Below, one piece after another: positions 24,290 to 33,564 of a stretch of DNA of 64,000 bases. The DNA is from Brachycybe producta (taxonomy: Eukaryota > Arthropoda > Diplopoda > Playtdesmida > Andrognathidae), in NCBI GenBank assembly GCA_036925085.1, contig JAUPFP010000006.1:2755131-2819130 (forward strand), in the 5' to 3' direction. Every line of letters starts with the position of its first letter. Position 1 is the first letter of the stretch. The notes under the pieces were generated by a model, which saw only the letters and a list, made by a program, of their open reading frames with translations, was not told the DNA's origin and made no database searches. Made by a program: the position numbers and the translations under genes.

Positions 24290-24960
24290 TATTTTTCTTG
24301 ACTCTCAAGGTGCACAGCATGCGTTATGTATGGGTATTCTTTCCATTAAGAGCCGCTAGCCTACAAGCTAATGCAGCGAAGCTGTCATATAGGGAAACGA
24401 GTTCGTACATAGAGGCTAAGCGGCTCCTTTTTATGTCAACTGACTTTTGTGTCACCCTGTATATCTATGGGGAGGAATGAAAAAAAGAAAGTTTTAGAAG
24501 TTACAATAGTTGTCCCTAGATGTCGCTGTTGACACTGCTCTCTCTACAAAGCGGGAGTTTTGAAACTTGTGATAAAAGAAAGCACTTCATATAGCAATGG
24601 ACTGCTATAGCAGTGAAATATTAGAAGATAAACTTTTATGATTAATTTTGTAGATTTAGAATGATGCAAACTCACACACAAAAAACAAACCCAGAAACAA
24701 AGTTATTTAAAAAGTTAAAAGGTAAACATAAAAAATGCTGACAAACACTTTCAAGGCTATACTATAATATAAATAAACAAAACTTCCCTGTTTCTTTTAA
24801 CTGCCTTTATAAAACTTGATCAATCCCTGACATGCACATTGCGAGCAACATTGAACTCTAAACAACGACGCTATTTGAATGAGGGATTGTTAAAAGCTTT
24901 ATAAAATTATAATACTATTTTTTGTGCTGAAAAAAGGCAGGTATGTAATAAGATAAGAGA
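24290..24960. other. Intergenic, no gene recognised
   Basis: Between the coding-like segment and the end of the TMEM179-like gene. It contains a short imperfect palindrome (AGCCGCTAGCCT near 24350, AGGCTAAGCGGCT near 24412) of the 'AGAGGCTA' type seen elsewhere in the window. Nothing else is supportable. Confidence 0.4.
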
Positions 24961-24985
24961 AAAAAAAGGTATGAGCAAATAGTAA

Positions 24986-26399
24986 CTAAATTGAAATTGT
25001 GAAGCACAGCGCGTAATCATCAATACAACGCAGAAGCCCCTCGGGTGAACTCATATGGCGTCTCTCTAACACATAACGCAAATAACAAAACGCCATTTTT
25101 GTTCTATCATCGCCAGCTTCGAAATTATAAGATCGTGTCAAGTATATAAATAAATACATCACTAACCACGCCCATCAGCAAATTGAGATAAAACGTTTTC
25201 GCTTCCGGATAATCTGGCCAATCATACTTCTCTGCATCAATACACCTGGATAAACGATAAATTATTACTGTTACGTCATCAGTAATTGACAGGAGAAGGT
25301 AATAGCGAACAACCTGACGGAAATGGATTGGTAAAGAGCGTCACAAAATTCCTCAGTCCCATTGGTCGTTTGAACTGAAGAAATCAACATCAAAATGGAC
25401 AATAAAATCGAACTCAAAAGAAGTGGGAAAAATAAACCCAACATTCGATTACGAGAACCGCTATAAAAACAAACACATAATTAAAAGAACTAATTATAAA
25501 TTTTTGCAATTAAGTCTGTTTCCTGTCATTATATATATATGAATTTAAATGATATGAAATCATCAGATAAATGACCTTCGATCACAATAAATAAAAAAGG
25601 GGGGTTACCATGTCAACAAAACAGTAAACACACTGAAACCAAAAAAAATCATTAGCAGTATCCGTAAAGCAGGAGCAATAGCTACGTATTTGAGGCAAAA
25701 ACGTGAAAAAAATACTTGATGTATGTAATGGGTGACTCAACATGGCGTCATTACATGATAATTTTAAAATACGCCATATTTGTACACCTGGCAGCAGCTA
25801 ACATAATAAGTTTCAACAGTGTAGAGTAAACAAAGAAGTAACATGTCTTATTGAAGCTTCTTGACGTCATGTGATTATACCACTACCGCATATGTTTGTA
25901 CGGCTTCACGTATCTTAGCAACGCACGCGATATGTCATCGATTAATATTAACCTAGCCTCAAACAAGGACACTGTACACAGTTGCTGAAAATATTAATAA
26001 CGGAAACATATGCTTATATTTTAATGCACTGCAAGTTAGAGAGGCTAGAACTTATAAAAAGAAATGAACAAACCTTCCGGAAGAAAGTTTTTCAACTCTG
26101 TCACACATAAGAATAAAATACGCCAAAACAAAAGCGTAGGCGGCACAACCTACAGGTAAATAGGTGGCCAATTCACAGGTGGACGATGTTTCCCATAGCC
26201 TTGGTTGATCGTCCACAATTCTAATAATCTGCGAATCGTTGTGTTTCTCGTATTTGAGCCTCGTATAAAGAGGGCATTTCTGCGCGAATTGAACGCTGGC
26301 ATTGCCGACGGCCACCGATGCCACGACGGCACCAACGGCTGCGATCAAATAGCAGAAAAGTTGTGACAACTTCCAACACATGAAATTTTTACGAGACAT
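24986..26399 (-). CDS. TMEM179-like four-helix membrane protein; last exon uncertain
   Basis: Four exons are well supported: 26074-26399, 25609-25632 (a 24-base micro-exon), 25314-25460 and 25167-25245, giving 192 residues in phase. Helix 1 is near residues 10-30 (QLFCYLIAAVGAVVASVAV), followed by a loop with KCPLYTR and a Cys before helix 2 (YAFVLAYFILMCDR). The micro-exon adds VFTVLLT, and helix 3 reads MLGLFFPLLLSSILLSILML. A Cys-containing loop (EEFCDALY, RCIDAEKYDW) follows. The pattern of a CxLFT-like loop, a Cys before helix 2 and an FCD-type loop after helix 3 matches TMEM179/TMEM179B as I remember it. The final exon lies within 24986-25116, but all three phases stay open and give different tails; stops are at 24986, 25020 and 25066. 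Function of this family is poorly known. No signal peptide other than helix 1. Confidence 0.68.
25117..25166 (-). other. Short last intron of the TMEM179-like gene (tentative)
   Basis: 50 bases between donor GTTAGT and an acceptor ending CGAAG. All three donor choices here are phase 0, whereas the most family-like tail (CYLRYVLERRHMSSPEGL) needs another phase. This is the weak point of the model. Confidence 0.3.
25694..26060. other. Intron 1 of the TMEM179-like gene
   Basis: Between exons ending at 26074 and starting at 25632. It contains CATATT/CGCCAT-type inverted motifs, and nothing coding-like was seen. Confidence 0.4.
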
Positions 26400-26410
26400 T
26401 TTTTTTCTTT

Positions 26411-26807
26411 TTTTAAACTTAATAAATCATATATTAAACATTATTTGTGACTCCTTGCATCTTTCTACTTATCGTCAACAGTAGCTTTTGTTAACTTTTT
26501 CACTGGTTTACATCTTAAATAACCGCAGTAAAGTTGAATAAACAAACAAGAAAAACTTTTGCCATCCAGTTCCCGCCCTACTATTCTAGTATTTCACTCA
26601 AACTGACTCAATAAACGTTATCTCCGCTAGGTGGCGCATAATACCTAACAGTATACATAGCTAAAAAGGCGCTCAAGAGCACTTGATAATCAACATGTTG
26701 CATATACGTACATTCTTTTATTAAACGACTTATTCATCGATATTACGTCAATGTACATTTCAGCTATTACGTCACATCATAGGACAAACCAATTAATGTA
26801 TGAAACA
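26411..26807. other. Upstream region of the TMEM179-like gene
   Basis: Probable promoter side of the minus-strand gene. No TATA box or other element could be assigned with confidence. Bounded on the right by the MITE at 26808. Confidence 0.3.
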
Positions 26808-27010
26808 AGCATTTAGAAATCGGTACATACAGAAGTTGGCTCCGCCCTTGTTATGACGACCGGCGACTTCTAATTGGTTTGTTGTGTAGTTCAACGTTAA
26901 AAAGGGCGGAGCATGTGACGTCACACTACATAACCAACCAATTAGAAGTTGCGTTCGTCATAACAAGGGCGAAGCCAACTGAAGCTCTTCCCGATTTCTA
27001 ACTGCCTGTG
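26808..27010. repeat. MITE family B copy 2
   Basis: ATTTAGAAATCGGTACATAC...CCCGATTTCTAACTGCCTGT, with GGCTCCGCCC and ACATGCTCCGCCC-type internal blocks; about 200 bp. Confidence 0.85.
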
Positions 27011-27079
27011 TAGATGACTGCCCCAGAATGTCTGTTTGTGACGTCACAACTGTTACAAATTGAATTTGACATGGATTAT

Positions 27080-27390
27080 GAACACTGCTGACTTGGAACA
27101 AAAACGCAAATTTAGGAGAAACTAGAAGAGTAGTTTAATCACTTAAGGACATATTTTCATGTAGATATCGTTCAAAATAAACTTTTTATTAGCAGAAATT
27201 AAAAAAAAAATATTTGCTTAAAGTTGAGTCATTTTCAACTTCACAAAAAGTTTATTTTGAAAGATAGCAACATGGAAATACTTTTGAGTAGTTAAGCTAC
27301 CCTTCTAGTTTCTAAAGGTTTCTCTTCATTTTGCACCTGGAAAACAGAATAACTTTACAACCACCTTAAAAATACTTTCTTTAAAATGGA
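27080..27390. repeat. Foldback family A copy
   Basis: GAAACTAGAAGAGTAG, TTCAAAATAAACTTTTTATT / AAAAAGTTTATTTTGAAAG, CTACCCTTCTAGTTTC. Confidence 0.8.
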
Positions 27391-27591
27391 ACTGCTGTAC
27401 AATGTATAAATCAATTAACGTCCTACGTGACCGATTATTCAACAGCAAAAAAACGAACTGATTGGAAAATACTAAGCAATTTCTCAATCGTGAAAATAAA
27501 AATATTTAAAAAATATAAAATGTTTGTGATTAATTAACATTTAAAAATTATTTCTAAAACCCTCAACCCCTCAGACGTCACAAGCCTCCAG

Positions 27592-30500
27592 TTACAGCGA
27601 AGACACTAGAAAGTCCATCGTTTCTTGAACAATCTCTTCTTCGTTTTCTTCATCACCTCTAAACGACTGCACCGATGCAATCGGCGAAGGAAAATCCGTC
27701 GCTGACAATCGTAAATCAGCAAAGTCATCAACTGTGATCTCGCGTCCGTCGTCGTCGTCGTCATCGTCTCCGTTATCAGAGTCGACGATAGCTTCAACCT
27801 CGACATAATCATCTTCTTCCATATTGGGACACAACCTTTTAATCGGACAATAGTCGATGGCCGAATGAAGATGAACCGAAGAAGACGACGACGAACAATT
27901 CGAATCGACATCGTACTGATAAGAACGAATACGTTTGGCCAGTTCATCTTCGACCTCTTTTAGATAACCAGGATCAGTTGGCGATCGTCCCAAACGCCTA
28001 ACAGTCCTCGATTCCCTCGAACCACTCCTTCGTCGCTTATTGGTGCTCTTAGTCGTAACTAGAAACAAAATAACAAAATCGTTCAGATAAGAGCCTTTTT
28101 CCCGAAAGGATTATCCAAACGATTTTGTACCTTTTTTCAGTATCTTTTGACACGACTGACACTCGAAGAACGACTTATAGAAGGAGAGGCGGCCGCATGC
28201 AACGTGACAACCTTGAGAGCCGCAAACGTCACATAGAATTATTTCCCAGCGGCTACAAATAAACGAACAGAAATAAAAGAAATCAAATATCTTGGAAAAG
28301 AATTTTTTTAAAAAATGGACAAACTCTTCATAAAAAGCAAAATCAGACCAAAAAAACATGCAGAAAAGAATTTAAAAGGCCACAAATATACCGGAACAAC
28401 ATAAAAACACTCGTAAATGTGGTAAACTGTTTGCAACTTAAGAGTTTTCTCACTTTTCTGCCTTTTTACCTCGCGACTGCACAAGATTCTGTGCTTTGCT
28501 GCTTTTTTTTCTGTGCATTTGCATGTGTTTCCGCACTATTTTGCGTTTTTCCCCCAATCCGTTTTTATGTGTTCTCACAATTCGTTTTTTTGTGTTTTTT
28601 TTTGCACGTTTTAAATATGCATTTCTGTGTTTCATCACTGATTTACACTTGTCTCTGTGCGTTTTTTTCTTCACATGTAAAACATTAACAGTTATATATA
28701 AATATAAAAAGAAATAATCAATAATCATCACCTTCCTTCTTTGTTATAATTTCTGCCATCTGGACAACGACACTTTGCATGATCGCAACTGTTGTGACGG
28801 AACAAAAGCTCCTCAAACGCATTTTCTTCCCGCTCCCAGGAAGCGTCCCTTTAGGAAAAACAAAAAAATAACTTAATAAATTCAGAAATAAGTGGAGGGG
28901 GAAACGATGATCGAAAACCAACTGTTCCGGAATATATATCCCATGAGTCAACATTTCCACTTGAAATGCATCTTTATTATTGCACAATGGACACCGGAAG
29001 AAATAGCCAAAGTGAATCGCTTGTTCCTAAAACAAAACAAAAAAATCGTACACACGTTCTTCGTCTGAGATTAAAGTCGCCTTCGGACTTCTGAGTTATT
29101 TCTACATTTCAAAAGCAACATTAAGAAGAAATTTAAAGTGTTTTAGAAACTAGAAGGGTAGCACACAATCACTTACGGGTAAATATTTTCATGTTAGATA
29201 TGTCTCAAAATAAGCTTTTTATGACACTTTGAAAATGACCACTTTAAACAGACAATATTTTTTTAATTTTCGTCTATACGCTTCGAAAATACGCTTATGT
29301 GATTGCGAGACCCTTCTTAGTTTCTAAAACATGTTTAAGTTTCTCTTCATTTCAAGAGGAGGCATTTACCCTAATAAAACCACCTTAAAGAAATTTATTT
29401 TTACTCTTCTGGTTTGAGTAACCAAAAACAAAAAGACATTGATACTAAAGAAACTTAATAAACGAAAAGAAAACCTGTAAACACTCCCGATGTATCCAGG
29501 AATGTTTGCAACAAGGAGTTCTTAACGTTTGAAACGAAGTCCTCGTCTCGACGGAACACAAACAGATCGGACAGACGGAAGTAGCTGTTCCGTGAAACGC
29601 CAAACGGTCGCTTGCCGGGCTCTCTTGCTTCAGACAATGTTTGGGACAGAACGAACTAAGAGAAGATAAAACAGAAATGAAACGTTTGTAAACAAGTTTA
29701 CATTAACACAAAAACGTACGCGTAACTTCCGAAGAACTGATGCATCGTATTATGCTCAATACCACATGGATAATGAAACCGTTTATTACATTTCTTGACC
29801 GAACAGCCGATCGTAGCTCCATATTTCTTACAATAGCAACAACGCTGACAAGAAAGAAAAAAAACAACTCAGCGAATTATTAGACTGTTTTGTCGATTTA
29901 AATCGGATCTCGTACCAATTTCTGTCCTCGTCTCTTTTCTTTTAAAATATCTTTCTCTAAAAACCCGAGAATCCCAACTCGAGTTGAGCGTCCACTTTGA
30001 TTTAAATTGCTCGAAAAGAGCTGTCAAAAATGTTTAATAAAAAACAAAGAAACGGTTTTAATCAAATCTCGTTTTCAAACTTCCGAATTTTTATTTCGTT
30101 TCTCCAAAATTACCATACAAAAATAATGAAGCGTAATTTTCCTCTTAGTGATCAGTTTTCCGTACTTCAGGTCAGAATCATCGTCCTTTCCGCAATAAAG
30201 GCAGTTGCATGTACCTGAGTCAAAACAAAATTCCCCAAACATAAAATGTAAATTTAATTCCCAAAAACGGTATTTTGATTCAAAAACGTCATTTTTTTAC
30301 GCCGAGTTTTCGATGGTTATTTACGATTAAGCACAGCAGCATATAATATCTGAATTGCAGATATTCGAAAGTGTTTTAAAAACTAGAAGGGTGGCTGAAT
30401 TACTTACGGGTATATTTTCAGACAAAACGTCATCTGCATAAAAGTTGGGTCCTTTTCAAACTCGCATAAAAAGCTTATTTTGAAAGATATCAAAATGAAA

Positions 30501-30775
30501 ATTTGTCCTTAAGTGACTGAGTAACCCTTCTAGTTTCTAAACCACTTTCACGTTTCTCTCTTCATTTTGCTCTTCAGAAAGAAAAAATAATTATAGTTCG
30601 AAAATCAGCTGTTCATAAACCATCTTCAAACGAAATATGTGACAGTTATATGAGGATATTTAAAGGCGATTGAAATGGATTAAAAATGAAATAAAATTGT
30701 GGACCAAATTTGACGCTAATTCGTTTTGTGATTTCATCCAATTTGTATTCGCTTAAAATTACCTTTTGCAGACAT
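27592..30775 (-). CDS. PHF7/G2E3-type extended-PHD and PHD-finger protein
   Basis: Nine exons: 30763-30775, 30114-30214, 29916-30020, 29720-29844, 29475-29655, 28923-29026, 28732-28848, 28131-28252, 27592-28058. All are in phase, giving 444 residues. Exon 1 encodes only MSAK plus one base. Order: an extended PHD ([42 protein letters not shown]), a second finger ([33 protein letters not shown]), the GIYIPEQDASWERE segment diagnostic of PHF7/G2E3/pineapple-eye proteins, a third finger ([31 protein letters not shown]) and an Arg- then Asp/Glu-rich tail. No HECT domain follows, so it is closer to PHF7 than to G2E3. Known role of relatives: histone reading and E3 activity (PHF7 on H2A), often in germ line. 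It shares a 736-base gap with CCS on the other strand. Introns 4-5 and 1 carry foldback repeats. Confidence 0.9.
28400..28730. other. Intron of the PHD gene
   Basis: Lies between exons 28732-28848 and 28131-28252. T/G-rich with irregular TTTGTGTTTT repeats, not coding. Confidence 0.5.
29075..29395. repeat. Foldback family A copy in PHD-gene intron
   Basis: TTTTAGAAACTAGAAGGGTA, CTCAAAATAAGCTTTTTATG, AGACCCTTCTTAGTTTC. Confidence 0.75.
30335..30630. repeat. Foldback family A copy in PHD-gene intron 1
   Basis: AAAACTAGAAGGGTGGC, AAAAAGCTTATTTTGAAAG, GTAACCCTTCTAGTTTC, right terminus TTCGAAAATCAGCTGTTCAT. Confidence 0.85.
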
Positions 30776-31503
30776 TTTACACTTGAAAACAACCGAAATA
30801 AACTGGAAATCAACAAATATTACAAACTTTAAACAGCCCTATTTAAACAGCCACGAAATAATAAAAATAACACATTGAATAATAGAAGTTCGAAAAGAAA
30901 AACAACAATCGACCGGAACGCTACATTCATATAATCACAGCACTTTAAAAAATTAAAAATGACCGGTAACTAAGCCATTACTGAGCATTTGTAACTCATT
31001 TATTCATAACTGAATAAACGGCAATCATACTTGTTAAAGGCTAGTTTTATATCCTACAGATGAAAATATAACTAGCCTCTAACCACCGTTTTTTGGTAGA
31101 AAAAGCATAATTATTGCGGTGAACAACCGCTTAGACTCCACGACGTCATCGCTCAGTAAGCGCTAACAAACACTTATAAAGTACTGTGACTACCAGAAAG
31201 TCTACCAGAATTTCCCGCCACTGGATTTTTCTTATTATAAATAATGTTTCTACTAAAACCCGAAAGAGAATGCAATCAAGATGCGAGAAACTGAAAACTG
31301 TGTATCATTTAAACTGTTAGTTAAACTAAAATTGTGTGACGATAACTAAATTTTCAATAATAATAAATATTTGTTGTTGTTAAAAACATGTTTTAGATAA
31401 AAAAAAAACCATAGAATTTAAATATCTACGATACTCGCACATAATGACATTTCGTGTCACCTTCTTAAAAAATTACTTTAGCCCAGTTTCTGGCAGAGAA
31501 GCG
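30776..31503. promoter_or_regulatory. Shared upstream region of the PHD gene and CCS
   Basis: 728 bases between two divergent start codons. It contains an inverted repeat at 31030-31085 (GGCTAGTTTTATATC / GATGAAAATATAACTAGCC) and the motif AAAGCATAATT. No core promoter motif can be named. Two transcription units share the region, so it must hold both promoters. Confidence 0.5.
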
Positions 31504-32721
31504 ATGAAAAAATGGCGGCCGCCAAGGCAAGTGATTGGTTTTTTTGTATTTATACGTTTATATTGTATGATTAAATGACAGTTGATTATTTGTGCGTTTC
31601 TTTTACCTAGTTGGAGTTTGATGTTGAACTGACGTGCGAATCTTGTAGTAATTCTGTGAGAGAAGCACTGAAAAGCATTGACGGCGTTGGAAAAATCGAC
31701 ATCGACCTACAAAAACAATCTGTTTTGGTCGAAACGAAACTTCCATCGTCGATTATCCAAGAAACAATCGAATCTACTAATAGAAAAGCCATTCTCAAAG
31801 GTTTAGGTTCAATAGAAGGTGTGCAATTGTGCTCTTTGCGACTCTTAAACAACCGATGACGCAATGAAACGTGACCAGTCGATGACGTAATACGTGACGT
31901 CACGAGTGGCCATGTGGATATTTTTTTTTGCTTATGAACAGCTGATTCAAGTTTTTAGGTTCGAGTCAATTGGGAGCAGCCGTAGCAGCACTGTTCGGTC
32001 CGAATAACGTCTTCGGTGTGGTCAGATTCTTACAGATTGACGAGGAGACGTGCATCGTGGATGGAACGATAGACGGGTTGTCTCCGGGAGAACACGGACT
32101 CCACATATACGAATATGGCGACATTTCTAACGGATGTTCGAGGCAATCGAGAGGATTTTTTTTTAAAACTAACGAAATTAAATTCAGGAGTTTTTAACTG
32201 TTTCGCTTTGCTTTTCAGTCTTGGAAGTCATTACAATCCACATAATTCCAGTCACGGTGGTCCAACGATGAAAAACAGAGTACATAAACGAAACTAATAA
32301 GATCTTATTAGATTCTTATCAATTTTTTTTTCTTGTAGCACGCTGGCGATTTAGGTAACATCGTGGCAAATGGCGAAGGACGATCGAGATTCCGGTTTGA
32401 AAACGATGCATTCAAAGTTTGGAAGATAATCGGACGATCTCTGGGTGTAGCGGCCGGTAGAGACGACCTTGGGCTTGGACCGAATGACCGGTCGAAAGTC
32501 GACGGCAACTGTGGAGAAGGGTATCGAATGGATATCAGCTAATCTTCGTGTCGTGAAAATTGCTTCAAAGTATTTTGTTTTATTATTTCTATAGTGTTGC
32601 TTGTGGGATCATCGCTCGATCGGCAGGACTTTTTGAGAATCCCAAACGACTTTGCGTTTGCAGTGGACGAACCATTTGGGAAGAACGAAACGAAGTGCTG
32701 AAATCAACGTCAAAGATCTAA
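31504..32721 (+). CDS. CCS: Copper chaperone for superoxide dismutase (CCS), complete
   Basis: Exons: 31504-31530 or 31512-31526, 31611-31818, 31959-32142, 32219-32279, 32339-32520, 32595-32721; about 258-262 residues against 274 in human. Domain 1 has the copper site LTCESC (MxCxxC in relatives). Domain 2 is SOD-like ([42 protein letters not shown]). Domain 3 ends with CVC, the CxC pair that hands copper to SOD1. The protein delivers Cu(I) and forms the SOD1 disulphide in cytosol and the mitochondrial intermembrane space. Exon 1 is ambiguous: ATG at 31504 with a GT donor gives MKKWRPPRQ, while ATG at 31512 with donor AAG|GCAAGT gives MAAAK. Intron 3 appears to have a GC donor (AG|GCAATC), because no GT fits the phase. 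Intron 2 ends with a short fragment of the foldback family's terminus. Confidence 0.93.
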
Positions 32722-32750
32722 ATGAAAATATGATTTAAAATGTAAAATTG

Positions 32751-32756
32751 AATAAA
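32751..32756 (+). promoter_or_regulatory. Poly(A) signal of CCS
   Basis: AATAAA 30 bases after the CCS stop codon, followed by T/G-rich sequence. Confidence 0.6.
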
Positions 32757-32794
32757 AATTGTTATTTAAAATGTAAAGTTGTTTATTAAAAGAA

Positions 32795-33205
32795 ACTATG
32801 TAAGATGTTTTATGAACAGGTAATTTTTGAATTCTGGTTATTCTGCATTTCAGAAGAGCAACACTAATGATAAACTGATAAGTGTGTTAGAAATTAGAAC
32901 GGTAGCTTATAGATAAAAATTAAAAATCTACTTAAAATTGGGTCATTTTCAAACTGACCATAATAAGCTTATTTTAAAAGATGTCAAACGTGAAAATACT
33001 ATAAGTGATTTGAGCAACCGTTCCTAGTTTCTAAAATACTTTCAAGTTTCTTTCTTAATTTTGCTCCTTTGAAACCACCTTAACAATTGTATTAGAATTA
33101 ATAGTATTTTCATGTTAACATCTTTCAAAATAATTCGCCTTCTAGTTTCTAAAACACTTTCAAATTTCTCTCAATTTTGCTCTTCCGGAAGATAAAATAA
33201 ACAGA
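32795..33205. repeat. Foldback family A copy plus an extra right arm
   Basis: Left terminus TTTTATGAACAGGTAATTTT, TTCTGCATTTCAGAAGAGCA, AATTAGAACGGTAGC, GCAACCGTTCCTAGTTTC. A second right arm at 33120-33205 has GCCTTCTAGTTTCTAAAAC. Confidence 0.75.
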
Positions 33206-33564
33206 TGAGGTTAAGATTGGCCGCAACATTCTTTTATTAACGAATTCAAATAAATTCGAGCATTTATAGACAACACTTGACGCCTTTCAAGTGTAAATAT
33301 ATTGCTGACCATTTCAATGCATTTTATACATTCATCTCACTTATATACATTCTCGAGCTGCAGTATGTTAAAGATTGCAAAATAGTTACGATTACGACCA
33401 TTTTTTTATCGTTAGTAAAAGCGACTTGTTACTCAAGGGGACATAAAGGTCACAAATTAGAAAAAAATGAAATTTAAAAACTTTACCATCTCCTCGATGT
33501 TTAAAGATTTTAATAATGGATAAGAAAAATGATTTTTGTTTTTCCTGTTGGAAGATGATCGTTT
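33206..33564. other. Intergenic and kelch 3' UTR
   Basis: Tail-to-tail gap between CCS and the kelch gene; nothing further recognised. Confidence 0.4.
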
